From the NCBI RefSeq assembly GCF_900112185.1, contig NZ_FOKP01000013.1, forward strand, positions 99,758 through 163,757: 64,000 nt of DNA. The letters are read 5' to 3'. The position numbers and the translations under genes are program-made. Under the pieces are notes generated by a model that searched no databases, had not been told where the DNA came from, and saw nothing but the letters and a program-made list of their open reading frames with translations. Position 1 is the stretch's first letter; each line of letters begins with the position of its first letter. Positions 9,282 to 17,624 of this stretch are shown in pieces. This DNA comes from Allobosea sp. CRIB-10 (GTDB taxonomy: Bacteria; Pseudomonadota; Alphaproteobacteria; Rhizobiales; Beijerinckiaceae).

Positions 9282-10010
9282 TTGGAACGCCGCAGCTTTC
9301 TTACCGGCCTCGCCGCCGGCTCCGCCTTCGTGATCGCCCGCCCGGCGCTGGTCCTGGCACAGGCGGCACCAGCGCCGGCTCCAGCCGCCGCGCCATCGGT
9401 CTTCACGCTGCCGAAGCTCTCCTATGGATACGAGGCGTTGGAGCCGACCATCGACGCGCAGACCATGCGCATCCACCACTCGCTGCACCATCAGGCCTAT
9501 GTGAACGGCGCCAACGCCGCCGCCGGCCAGTGGGAGGCGCTGAAGACCACGCCGATCGAGACGGTGCTGGCCGATCTCAGCGCCGCGCCCGACACTGTCC
9601 GCACCGCGGTGCGCAACAATGTCGGCGGTCACTGGAACCACAGCTTCTTCTGGGAGCTGATGACGCCCGGCGGCGCACAACAGCCCGGCACGGAGCTGAA
9701 GAGCGCGATCGATAGCGCCTTCGGCTCGGTCGACGAATTGACGAAGCGGGTCAATCAGGCCGGCGCCACGCGCTTCGGCTCGGGCTGGGCCTGGCTGGTC
9801 GTCGGCAAGGACAAGAAGCTCGCGATCATCTCGACGGCGAACCAGGACACGCCGCTCGAGCTCGGCGCCAAGGCGGTGCTCGGCGTCGATGTCTGGGAGC
9901 ACGCCTACTATCTGAAATACCAGAACCGCCGGCCGGAATACCTCACCGCCTGGTGGAAGACAGTGAACTGGGACAAGTCGAACGAGAATTTCAAGAAGGC
10001 TATGGCATAG
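9282..10010 (+). CDS. Tat-exported Fe/Mn superoxide dismutase
   Basis: Dismutates superoxide. All four metal ligands of the Fe/Mn family are visible: His in MRIHHSLHHQAYV, His in VGGHWNHSFFW, and Asp/His in DVWEHAYYLKY. Unlike the usual cytosolic SodB it begins with a twin-arginine-type leader (ERRSFLTGLAAG, hydrophobic stretch, ALA-like site, then a Pro/Ala linker), so it should act in the periplasm. The likely start is TTG at 9282, placed 6 nt after CGGAGGG; no ATG fits. 242 aa including the leader. Confidence 0.9.
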   Translation: MERRSFLTGLAAGSAFVIARPALVLAQAAPAPAPAAAPSVFTLPKLSYGYEALEPTIDAQTMRIHHSLHHQAYVNGANAAAGQWEALKTTPIETVLADLSAAPDTVRTAVRNNVGGHWNHSFFWELMTPGGAQQPGTELKSAIDSAFGSVDELTKRVNQAGATRFGSGWAWLVVGKDKKLAIISTANQDTPLELGAKAVLGVDVWEHAYYLKYQNRRPEYLTAWWKTVNWDKSNENFKKAMA

Positions 10011-10027
10011 CGAGGGAACTTCCCTCG
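10011..10027 (+). terminator. Possible terminator hairpin after the superoxide dismutase
   Basis: Directly after the stop codon, CGAGGG-aactt-CCCTCG forms a 6-bp GC-rich stem with a 5-nt loop. The following tract (gcttctcccgtt) is only modestly T-rich, so intrinsic termination may be weak. Confidence 0.4.
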
Positions 10028-10070
10028 GCTTCTCCCGTTACGGTTGCAATGGGGAAGCCTGGGGTGGCGA

Positions 10071-10457
10071 ATGTCGCATGATGCCAGCGAGATCGCACGC
10101 GCCTGCTACCAGGCCTATGTCGACAACGATCGAACCGCGATCGAAGCGCTCATCGCCGAAGACTTCCACTTCACCAGCCCGCTCGACAACCGCCTCGATC
10201 GCACAGCCTATTTCGAGCGTTGCTGGCCCAACTGCGAGCGCATCCGAGCCTGCGGGTTCAAGCGCCTCGTAGCGATCGGCGAAACGGTGTTCATCACCTA
10301 TGAGGGCGAGGCGGTCGACGGCAAGGGATTCTGCAATACCGAAATCCTGACGATCCGGGACGACAAGATCGTCGAGGTCGAGGTGTATTTCGGCTGGTCG
10401 CTTCCCCATCCGGCGCCGGAGGGAGAATTCATCGAGGCAAATGGGCTCACCGGCTAG
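10071..10457 (+). CDS. SnoaL/NTF2-like small alpha+beta barrel protein
   Basis: A 128-aa protein with the NTF2-like cone fold pattern: IARACYQAYVDNDRTAIEALIAEDFHFTSPLDNRLDRTAYFERCW, then beta strands ending VEVEVYFGW. Such proteins include ketosteroid isomerase-like enzymes and stand-alone stress or binding proteins, and no specific activity can be named. The ATG at 10071 follows a GGGGTGG stretch. Its TAG stop is the first triplet of the 105-bp repeat that follows. Confidence 0.72.
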   Translation: MSHDASEIARACYQAYVDNDRTAIEALIAEDFHFTSPLDNRLDRTAYFERCWPNCERIRACGFKRLVAIGETVFITYEGEAVDGKGFCNTEILTIRDDKIVEVEVYFGWSLPHPAPEGEFIEANGLTG

Positions 10458-10559
10458 AGCATTCTCGAGCGAAGTGGAGACCGGTTCGCGTGAAGAAAAT
10501 GCGATAAAACAAGGATCTAGAGCAATTTCGCGATTCGAAGAATTGCGAAATTGCTCTAG
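10455..10559. repeat. 105-bp intergenic palindromic repeat, copy 1
   Basis: Copy 1 of a repeat also found at 18510-18614 and 49850-49954. It opens with TAGAGCATTCTCGAGCGAAG and has a conserved middle, ACCGGTTCGCGTGAAGAAAA. It closes with a long hairpin, arms TCTAGAGCAATTTCGC and GCGAAATTGCTCTAG around a short loop. The first three bases are the stop codon of the preceding gene. Confidence 0.88.
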
Positions 10560-10574
10560 CCGGAGCCTCAGCGC

Positions 10575-11048
10575 CTACCCGCCCGTCTTCAGGATGCGGG
10601 CCTTGTCGCGGTTCCAGTCGCGGGTCTTCTCGGTCTCGCGCTTGTCGTGCAGCTTCTTGCCCTTGCCGAGGCCGAGCTCGACCTTCGCCCGGCCCTTGTC
10701 GTTGAAATAGACCTTGAGCGGGATGACGGTGTAGCCCTCGCGCTGGATCGCGCCCATCAGCTTGTTGATCTGGCGGCGATGCAACAGCAGCTTCCGCGGC
10801 CGGCGGACATCGTGGTTGAAGCGATTGGCTTCGAGATATTCCGGGATATGGGCGTTGAACAGGAAGAGCTCGTTGCCCATCGGGCCGGCATAGCTCTCGC
10901 CGATCGTCGCCTTGCCGCCGCGCAGCGACTTGATCTCGGTACCCTGCAACGCAATGCCGGCTTCCAAGGTCTCGGTGATGGCATAGCTGTAGCGCGCCTT
11001 GCGGTTGTCGGCCGCAAGCTTGTAGCGCTCTGGATCTGGCTTGCTCAT
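10575..11048 (-). CDS. smpB: SsrA-binding protein SmpB
   Basis: Binds tmRNA and delivers it to stalled ribosomes for trans-translation. The OB-fold signatures are present: [29 protein letters not shown] and [15 protein letters not shown]. The basic C-terminal tail ([28 protein letters not shown]) inserts into the mRNA channel. 157 aa, normal length. It lies 38 nt downstream of dapA on the same strand, probably one operon. Confidence 0.97.
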   Translation of the reverse strand: MSKPDPERYKLAADNRKARYSYAITETLEAGIALQGTEIKSLRGGKATIGESYAGPMGNELFLFNAHIPEYLEANRFNHDVRRPRKLLLHRRQINKLMGAIQREGYTVIPLKVYFNDKGRAKVELGLGKGKKLHDKRETEKTRDWNRDKARILKTGG

Positions 11049-11086
11049 CGAAACACTCCGGTAGTCGGCATGGCCGACTACCTCAC

Positions 11087-11980
11087 TTAAGCATTCAGCA
11101 GGCCGGCGTGAACCATGGCGCTGCGAATGACTTCGCCCGTCGCCGGCGTCACCGGCAGCAAAGGCAGGCGGACCTCTTCCTCGATCCGGCCGAGGCGCTT
11201 CAACCCATGCTTGGCGCCGGCAAGGCCCGGCTCCTTGAAGATGGCGTCGTGCAGCGGCACCAGCCGGTCCTGGATCTTCAGGGCGCCGGCGTAGTCGCCC
11301 TTGAGGGCGCAGGCCATCAGGTCGGCGCAGAGCTTGGGCGCGACATTGGCGACGACCGAGATGCAGCCATGGCCGCCGGCGGCCATATAGGCCAGCGCCG
11401 TCATGTCCTCGCCCGAGAGCTGAATGAAGTCGGGGCCGAGCACATGGCGCTGCTGCGAGACACGGGCGAGATTGGCGGTCGCGTCCTTCACCCCGGCGAT
11501 GTTCTTCAGCTCATAGAGCCGGGCCATCGTCTCGACCGACATGTCGACCACCGAGCGCGGCGGGATGTTGTAGATGATGATCGGGATGCCGATCGCGTCG
11601 TTCACCGCCTTGAAGTGCTGGTACATGCCTTCCTGGGTCGGCTTGTTGTAATAGGGCGTGACCACGAGCACGGCGTGCGCACCGGCCTTCTCGGCGTGCT
11701 TTGCCAGCGAGATCGCCTCGGTGGTGTTGTTCGAGCCGGCGCCGGCGATGACCGGCACCCTGCCCTTGGCCTGGTCGATGACGATCTCGGTGACGCGGCC
11801 ATGCTCGTCATGGCTGAGCGTCGGGCTCTCGCCGGTGGTACCGACCGGAACCAGCGCGGTCGAGCCGCTTTCGATCTGCCAGTCCACCAGCGCGCGCAAC
11901 GTCGCCTCGTCGATCTTTCCGCCCTTGAAGGGCGTCACCAGCGCGGGCATAGAACCGGTGAGTGGCGCATGCTTGGTCAT
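11087..11980 (-). CDS. dapA: 4-hydroxy-tetrahydrodipicolinate synthase
   Basis: The first committed enzyme of the diaminopimelate/lysine branch, joining pyruvate and aspartate semialdehyde. The TIM-barrel shows [14 protein letters not shown] near the substrate loop, the proton-relay Tyr in [10 protein letters not shown], and the Schiff-base Lys in [10 protein letters not shown]. The ATG at 11980 (protein starts [18 protein letters not shown]) is preceded by CAGGA; upstream in-frame sequence is not DapA-like. 297 aa. lysC, the enzyme one step back in the pathway, lies 27 kb away at 39.6 kb. Confidence 0.96.
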   Translation of the reverse strand: MTKHAPLTGSMPALVTPFKGGKIDEATLRALVDWQIESGSTALVPVGTTGESPTLSHDEHGRVTEIVIDQAKGRVPVIAGAGSNNTTEAISLAKHAEKAGAHAVLVVTPYYNKPTQEGMYQHFKAVNDAIGIPIIIYNIPPRSVVDMSVETMARLYELKNIAGVKDATANLARVSQQRHVLGPDFIQLSGEDMTALAYMAAGGHGCISVVANVAPKLCADLMACALKGDYAGALKIQDRLVPLHDAIFKEPGLAGAKHGLKRLGRIEEEVRLPLLPVTPATGEVIRSAMVHAGLLNA

Positions 11981-12120
11981 GGACGGTCCTGAAAACGACA
12001 AAGTTCGGCGTGAAACGGTTTCCCGCCAAAAAAACAGGCGACAGACATAGCCTTTCAGCTGCAGTCCGCAAAGCCGGCAACCCATCAAAAATCGTGGCGG
12101 CATGGTTAGGACTTCCTAAA

Positions 12121-12135
12121 GCTCCCTGCGGGAGC
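12121..12135 (+). promoter_or_regulatory. Perfect short hairpin in the lytic transglycosylase leader
   Basis: GCTCCC-TGC-GGGAGC forms a perfect 6-bp stem with a 3-nt loop, 43 nt before the ATG of the transglycosylase gene and within the dapA divergent region. There is no T-tract, so it is a possible mRNA 5' structure rather than a terminator. Confidence 0.3.
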
Positions 12136-12178
12136 ATGGACTATCGCTACGATCCGGCTTGCTTGGGGGGACCCCTTG

Positions 12179-14317
12179 ATGGCGCTATCGCCGGGCCGAC
12201 GGTTCTTCGGAGCTGGCCTGACGCTTATCCTTGTTGCTGTTGGACCCTGCTCGGCGGGCCCTGACGGCTCGCATCCGTTGCAGCTCGAGCGCCTGGCGCG
12301 CGTCGATACGAGCGACGATACCGGACCAGCGAGTGTCGATGTCGGCGTGACCGCCTCGCTCGCGCCGCAGACCGGGCCAGCTGCACCGCGCGTTCCACCG
12401 GCCGAGATCGCTCGGCCGGAAGAGCGTATCGATCTCGCCCCCCTCAAGAAGGCAGTCGCGGCCTACCGCGCCGGCAAGCTGGAGGAAGGCGACGCCATCG
12501 CTCGCGGCATCGACGACAAGGCGGTGCGCGGCATGCTCGAATGGGTGGCGCTGCGCAGTCTCGCCAATGTCGTCAGCTTCGAGCGCATCGCCGACTTCCT
12601 CGACGCCTTCCCGAACTATCCCGGCACGACGCCGTTCCGCCGGCGGGCCGAAGCGGCGCTGATCAACGACCGGCGCTCGCCCGAAATCGTCCGCGCCTTC
12701 TTCCATGGCCGCGAGCCGATCAGCCCGGCCGGGCGCGTCGCACTCGCCCGCGCGCTGGCGGCCGAAGGCAAGCAGGACGAAGCGCAGGCTCTCGCCCGCC
12801 GGACCTGGCTCAAGGACCATCTCGGCACCGGGCTCGAGAAGATCGTGCTCGACAATTTCGGCGACAAGCTCACCACCGCCGACCATCGCCTGCGCACCGA
12901 GCGCTATCTCTTCGCCGGCAAGAGCGAGGAAGCGCTGCGCAATGCCGCGCGCGTCTCGCAGGACTATGTCGCGCTCGCCAAGGTCCGCCTCGCCAGCGCC
13001 AAGGCCAAGGGGCCGATCGCGCAAAAGCAGATCGACGCCGTGCCGGCGGCCATGAAGAAGGACATCTCCTTCGCCTTCCTGCAGGCGCAGCAGGCCCGCC
13101 GCTCCGGCAAGCCGGCCGATGCTGCCAAGGCGATCGCCGAGGTGCCACGCGACCCCGCCGTGCTCGGCGACGGCGACGGCTGGTGGGAGGAGCGCCGGCT
13201 GATCGCGCGCAAGCTGCTCGACGAGGGCGACGCCAGGGGTGCCTATGCGGTCGCCGCCGGCCATGGCGCCGAGGACACGGCCGAGCGCATCGACGCCGAA
13301 TGGCATGCCGGCTGGATCGCCCTGCGCTTCGAGAAGGATGCCGAGCGGGCTGCGAAACATTTCGCCGAGGCCGCCAAGATCGCGGAGACGCCGATCTCGG
13401 TGGCGCGCACCACCTATTGGCAGGGCCGCGCCGCCGACGCACTCGGCAAGACCGAGGAGGCGAAGACCTTCTACAGCCGCGCCGCCGAGCACCCGGTCGC
13501 CTATTACGGCCAGCTCGCCCGCGCCCGGCTCGGCCTCAGCGACCTGCCGGTGCGGCGCACCATGGCGGCGCCGCTGGCGCATCTGCCCGGTTTCAAGGCG
13601 GCCAAGCTGCTCTATGCGATCGAGGCGCCCGACCTCGCCGGGCAATTGCTGATCGATCTGTCGCAGCGCCTGCACGATACCGCAGCGCTCGAAGCGATCG
13701 CCGACATCGCCCGCCAGCGCGCCGACGCCAGGACCCTGCTCACCATCGGCAAGATCGCGCTGCAGCGCGGCTTCCCGCTCGACGAGGCCGCCTTTCCGAC
13801 CTTCGGCGTGCCGGAGTTCCCCTCGGTGGGAGACCCGATGGAGCGCGCCATCGTCCACGCCATTGCCCGCCAGGAAAGCGCTTTCGATCCCGGCGCGGTC
13901 TCGCATGCGGGGGCGCTCGGCCTGATGCAGATGATGCCAGCGACGGCCCGCGAGACGGCGCGGCGGGCGCAATTGCCGTTCGAACTCGACAAGCTGACCA
14001 AGGACCCGCTCTATTCGGCCAAGATGGGCGCGGCCCATCTCAACGACCTGCTCGGCGACTGGCGCGGCTCCTATATCCTGACCTTCGCCGCCTATAATGC
14101 CGGCTCGGGCAATGTGAAGAAGTGGATCACCGCCTATGGCGACCCGCGCTTGCCCGAGGTCGATGCGGTCGACTGGGTCGAGCGCATCTCCTTCACTGAG
14201 ACGCGCAACTATGTGCAGCGGGTGATGGAGAATCTGCAGGTCTATCGCCAGCGCCTCAACCAGCGCACCGCCTACATGATCGACTACGATTTGAAGCGCG
14301 GCGGCAAGCGCGACTGA
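12179..14317 (+). CDS. Soluble lytic murein transglycosylase (Slt70-like)
   Basis: Cleaves peptidoglycan glycan strands in the periplasm, leaving 1,6-anhydro ends. An N-terminal signal peptide (RRFFGAGLTLILVAVGPCSAG) is followed by a long superhelical TPR-like region (about 80-530) and a C-terminal goose-lysozyme-type SLT domain. The catalytic Glu is in ARQESAFDPGAVSHAGALG, followed by LMQMMPATA and the AYNAGSGNVKKW motif. The ATG at 12179 has a GGGGGGA site. 712 aa. Divergent from dapA, a neighbourhood conserved in many Rhizobiales. Confidence 0.93.
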   Translation: MALSPGRRFFGAGLTLILVAVGPCSAGPDGSHPLQLERLARVDTSDDTGPASVDVGVTASLAPQTGPAAPRVPPAEIARPEERIDLAPLKKAVAAYRAGKLEEGDAIARGIDDKAVRGMLEWVALRSLANVVSFERIADFLDAFPNYPGTTPFRRRAEAALINDRRSPEIVRAFFHGREPISPAGRVALARALAAEGKQDEAQALARRTWLKDHLGTGLEKIVLDNFGDKLTTADHRLRTERYLFAGKSEEALRNAARVSQDYVALAKVRLASAKAKGPIAQKQIDAVPAAMKKDISFAFLQAQQARRSGKPADAAKAIAEVPRDPAVLGDGDGWWEERRLIARKLLDEGDARGAYAVAAGHGAEDTAERIDAEWHAGWIALRFEKDAERAAKHFAEAAKIAETPISVARTTYWQGRAADALGKTEEAKTFYSRAAEHPVAYYGQLARARLGLSDLPVRRTMAAPLAHLPGFKAAKLLYAIEAPDLAGQLLIDLSQRLHDTAALEAIADIARQRADARTLLTIGKIALQRGFPLDEAAFPTFGVPEFPSVGDPMERAIVHAIARQESAFDPGAVSHAGALGLMQMMPATARETARRAQLPFELDKLTKDPLYSAKMGAAHLNDLLGDWRGSYILTFAAYNAGSGNVKKWITAYGDPRLPEVDAVDWVERISFTETRNYVQRVMENLQVYRQRLNQRTAYMIDYDLKRGGKRD

Positions 14318-14485
14318 GCGCCCTTCTCCTTCTGAAGCCCCTCTCCTCCCCGGCCCGCCGCAATAATCGCGACGCGAACCTATCCCATGCCTGGCAGCAC
14401 ACCGTCGCAATGATTGTTCCTGCCAATTGCAATATTTGAAACTTTCAAGTATCCGCCCTTCCAAACGCACGAGGGAGGAGTTCAG

Positions 14486-15646
14486 ATGCTGCCGGATATC
14501 GCCGCGCATGCGCCGACTTTGCAGGCTTGGCGCCGCGACCTTCACGCCCATCCCGAAACCGCCTTCGAGGAAGTCAGGACCTCGGCCTTCGTGGCTGAGA
14601 CGCTGGCCTCGTTCGGCGTCGCCGTGCATCGCGGCCTCGGCGGCACCGGCCTCGTCGGTGTGATCGAAGGCGCCGCACCCGGCCCGACCATTGGGCTGCG
14701 CGCCGACATGGACGCCCTGCCGATGGACGAGGAGACCGGGGCCGACTACCGCTCGACCGCGCCCGGCCGCTTCCATGGCTGCGGCCATGACGGCCACACG
14801 GTGATGCTGCTCGGCGCCGCCCGGCATCTCGCCGCCAACCCGCCCAAGCGCGGCAAGGTCCATCTGATCTTCCAGCCGGCCGAGGAGGTCGGGCTCGGCG
14901 CCAAGCGCATGATCGAAGACGGGCTGTTCGAGCGTTTCCCCTGCTCGGAGGTCTATGCGCTCCACACCATCCCGCTCTATGCCGAAGGCACCGCCGCGGT
15001 CCGCCCGGGCCCGACGCTCGCCGGCATCACCGCCTTCGAGGTCAGGATCGACGGTGTCGGCGGCCATGGCGCCGCGCCGCACACTACGATCGACCCGCTG
15101 CAGGTCGCGGCCCGGCTCGCGACCGAGATCTCCTCGATCGTCGGCCGGCATGTCGATCCGCTCGCACCGGCGGTGATCAGCCTCGGGCGGCTCACGGCCG
15201 GCACCGCGCCCAACATCATCCCGGCCTCGGCCGAACTCAGCGGCACGATCCGCACTTACGACCCGGCGGTCGAGGCGCTGATCCTCAAGAAACTCGACGC
15301 GATCTGCCAGGGCTTTGCGCTGATGTCGGGCTGCACGATCGTTTGCAGCCAGAAGGCGAGCTGCCTGCCCTGCGTCAACGATCCGCGTGCCGCGGCCGCC
15401 GCAGCGGCTACCGCCGGCGAGGTGCTCGGCGCCAGCCATGTCCACACCGACATGAAGCCCCTGCCCTTCTCCGACGATTTCGCGCTAATGCTCGACCAGC
15501 GGCCGGGCGCCTACATCTTCCTCGGCCAGCCCGGGGCGATGTGCCACCACCCGACCTTCGATTTCGACGACCGTCTGCTGCCGGTCGGCGCCAGCATCCT
15601 CGCCCGCATCGCCACACGCCAGACCATGGAAGGGGCGAACGCATGA
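14486..15646 (+). CDS. M20-family amidohydrolase (hippurate hydrolase/aminoacylase-like)
   Basis: A di-metal amidohydrolase that removes acyl groups from amino acids or similar amides. Metal-site motifs: GLRADMDALPM, FHGCGHDGHTVMLLGAA and FQPAEEVGLGAKRMIEDG. The lid/dimer domain holds GVGGHGAAPH. A GGAGGAG site precedes the ATG at 14486; 386 aa. It is followed with a 4-nt ATGA overlap by an MFS symporter, so the pair probably takes up and hydrolyses one N-acyl compound. Confidence 0.9.
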   Translation: MLPDIAAHAPTLQAWRRDLHAHPETAFEEVRTSAFVAETLASFGVAVHRGLGGTGLVGVIEGAAPGPTIGLRADMDALPMDEETGADYRSTAPGRFHGCGHDGHTVMLLGAARHLAANPPKRGKVHLIFQPAEEVGLGAKRMIEDGLFERFPCSEVYALHTIPLYAEGTAAVRPGPTLAGITAFEVRIDGVGGHGAAPHTTIDPLQVAARLATEISSIVGRHVDPLAPAVISLGRLTAGTAPNIIPASAELSGTIRTYDPAVEALILKKLDAICQGFALMSGCTIVCSQKASCLPCVNDPRAAAAAAATAGEVLGASHVHTDMKPLPFSDDFALMLDQRPGAYIFLGQPGAMCHHPTFDFDDRLLPVGASILARIATRQTMEGANA

Positions 15647-16938
15647 CCGCTGCCGCAATCGATTCCGCCCAGCCGCGCTCGGCCTCGATGGTCCGGCGCG
15701 CCGTCATCTCCTCGGTGATCGGCAACGGGCTCGAATGGTACGACTTCCTGGTCTACGGCTTCTTCTCGACGATCATCGCGCAGGTCTTCTTCCCCAGCTC
15801 GGACCCGCTGGTCTCGGCGCTGCTGACGGCGGCGACCTTCGCGATCTCCTTCCTGGTGCGGCCGGTCGGCGGCGTGCTGCTCTCGACCTATGCCGACCGC
15901 TTCGGCCGCAAGCCGATCCTGACGGTGATGATCCTGATCATGGGATTCTCGACCGTGCTGATCGGGCTGACGCCGAGCTATCAGACGATCGGCGTCTTGG
16001 CGCCGATCCTGATCATCGTCGCGCGCATCCTGCAGGGCATCTCGGTCGGCGCCGAATTCGCCAGCGCGACCGCGATGCTGGTCGAATATGCGCCGCCGCG
16101 AAAGAAGATGCTCTATGGCAGCTTCCAGATGTGCTCGCAGGCGCTGGCGCTCGCGCTCGCGGCCTTCTCCGGCTACGCGCTCTCGACGCTGATGACGCCC
16201 GAATCGCTGCAGGACTGGGGCTGGCGCATTCCCTTCCTGCTGGGATCGCTGATCACGCCGCTCGGCTTTTATATCCGCCGCTTCGTCGATGAATCGCCGG
16301 AATACGAGAAGGATAGCGGCCCCAAGGTCAAGCAGACCCCGTTCCGGACGGTTCTGGCCGAGCATCGCAACGCCCTGCTGCGCAGCTGCGGCATCATGAT
16401 CCCCGGCACCGCCTCGAACTATGTCTGGTTCATCTTCCTGCCGGGCTATGTGGTACGGCAACTGAAGCTGCCATTCACCAGCGCGATGCTGAGCTCGCTG
16501 ATCGGCGGCATTCTGCTCTTCATCTTCGTGCCGATCATGGGCCAGCTCGCCGATCGCTGGAGCCCGCGCCGCGTCTGGCTCTGCGGCGTCCTCGCCTTCG
16601 CCTTGCTCTCCTATCCGCTGCTCTCCTATGTCGTGGCGGTACCGAGCTTCGAGCGGCTGCTGATCGTGCAGGCGATCTGCGCTTTGCCGATCGCGGCGAT
16701 CTGGGCGCCGACGCCGGGGCTGCTCGCCGGGATGTTCCCGACCACCGTCCGCTCGACCGGCATGTCGATCGCCTACAACATGGTGGTGCTGCTGTTCGGC
16801 GGGCTCGCGCCCTTCACCCTGACCTGGCTGGTGGCCAAGACCGGCTCGGACCTGATGCCGTCCTACTACCTGCTCGCCTGCACGGGCCTGGCGCTGCTCG
16901 CGCTGTGGCAGGCCGATCGCGGCGAGGCCCGGCGTTGA
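15643..16938 (+). CDS. MFS transporter, metabolite:H+ symporter (MHS) type
   Basis: A twelve-helix inner-membrane symporter. N-terminal NGLEWYDFLVYGFFSTIIAQVFFP is the MHS-family hallmark, followed by the A-motif-like TYADRFGRKPIL and a second RGR-like loop (GQLADRWSPRRVW). 431 aa. Its start ATGA overlaps the amidohydrolase stop, giving translational coupling. Relatives carry citrate, shikimate, proline/betaine or ketoglutarate; the substrate here may be the N-acyl amino acid cleaved by the upstream enzyme (inference). Confidence 0.9.
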   Translation: MTAAAIDSAQPRSASMVRRAVISSVIGNGLEWYDFLVYGFFSTIIAQVFFPSSDPLVSALLTAATFAISFLVRPVGGVLLSTYADRFGRKPILTVMILIMGFSTVLIGLTPSYQTIGVLAPILIIVARILQGISVGAEFASATAMLVEYAPPRKKMLYGSFQMCSQALALALAAFSGYALSTLMTPESLQDWGWRIPFLLGSLITPLGFYIRRFVDESPEYEKDSGPKVKQTPFRTVLAEHRNALLRSCGIMIPGTASNYVWFIFLPGYVVRQLKLPFTSAMLSSLIGGILLFIFVPIMGQLADRWSPRRVWLCGVLAFALLSYPLLSYVVAVPSFERLLIVQAICALPIAAIWAPTPGLLAGMFPTTVRSTGMSIAYNMVVLLFGGLAPFTLTWLVAKTGSDLMPSYYLLACTGLALLALWQADRGEARR

Positions 16939-16992
16939 GCTGGAGCTGCGAAGTCGGGTAGGACGATCCTCACCACGAGAAGGAGGCTCGAC

Positions 16993-17415
16993 CTGCCCGA
17001 AGCGTTCCTGACCTTCCGAATCGATCAGGTCAATCAGACCGCGATGGCGCGCGCCTCGCGGGTCTATAAGGAGAAGCTCGGTCTGAACATCCGCGAACTG
17101 CGCGTGATCAGGACGATCGGCGACCGGCCCGGCCTGTCGTCCAAGACGCTGTCCGAGGCGAGCTTCATCGAGCAGACACTGGTCTCCAAGCATCTGCGCA
17201 AGCTCATCGCCGAGGGCTATATCCGTCGCGACCTCGAAAGTGACGATGCGCGGCGGGTGGCGCTGCGCCTGACGGCGACGGGCGAGGCCGTCAGGCGCGA
17301 GGCCGACCGGCTCGGCGAAGTGATGGAGCGCGACTTCCTCTCCGCGCTGACGTCGGAGGAACTGGAAGTCTTCAACCGCTGCATCACCAAGCTGAAGAGC
17401 TGGGGAGCGTCGTAG
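16993..17415 (+). CDS. MarR-family transcriptional regulator, apparent CTG start
   Basis: A winged-helix regulator of the MarR family. LNIRELRVIRTIGDRPGLSSKTLSEASFIEQTLVSKHLRKLIAEGYIRR is the DNA-binding part and DDARRVALRLTATGE the wing. The family-typical dimerisation helix LPEAFLTFRIDQVNQTAMARASRVYKEK reads back in frame to CTG at 16993. This CTG has a perfect AGGAGG site 6 nt upstream, and there is no ATG, GTG or TTG between the in-frame stop at 16936 and the ATG at 17044. The ATG at 17044 would cut off the first helix. It probably regulates the upstream amidohydrolase-symporter pair. Confidence 0.82.
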   Translation: MPEAFLTFRIDQVNQTAMARASRVYKEKLGLNIRELRVIRTIGDRPGLSSKTLSEASFIEQTLVSKHLRKLIAEGYIRRDLESDDARRVALRLTATGEAVRREADRLGEVMERDFLSALTSEELEVFNRCITKLKSWGAS

Positions 17416-17435
17416 CTTCCGTCATGACATTCTAA

Positions 17436-17549
17436 GCCCTCATCCGAGGAGCCGCGCAGCGGCGTCTCGAAGGATGCTCCAGGAGGTTCCAGAGACATCT
17501 GGAGCATCCTTCGAGACGCGATCTGCGATCGCTCCTGAGGATGAGGGCT
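17436..17549. repeat. Intergenic inverted repeat (114 bp)
   Basis: Left end AGCCCTCATCCGAGGAGC, then GTCTCGAAGGATGCTCCAG; right half CTGGAGCATCCTTCGAGAC, then CCTGAGGATGAGGGCT. Reads as a long near-perfect cruciform in the marR to alpha/beta hydrolase gap. A REP-like element of a different family from the 105-bp repeat. Confidence 0.8.
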
Positions 17550-17624
17550 GAGGGAAACCCGCCTTCCGCCTACCGCATCGCCATGGTTAGGTGCAAAGGG
17601 CCTGCCCTAGCCTCCGAGTCCTCC

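Noticed and set aside
12185..15445. Very long open frame (about 1086 codons) on the minus strand
   Set aside because: It is the antisense of the transglycosylase and M20 genes. The Arg/Gly/Asp-rich composition is a by-product of GC-rich codon use, with no domain, start site or signal.
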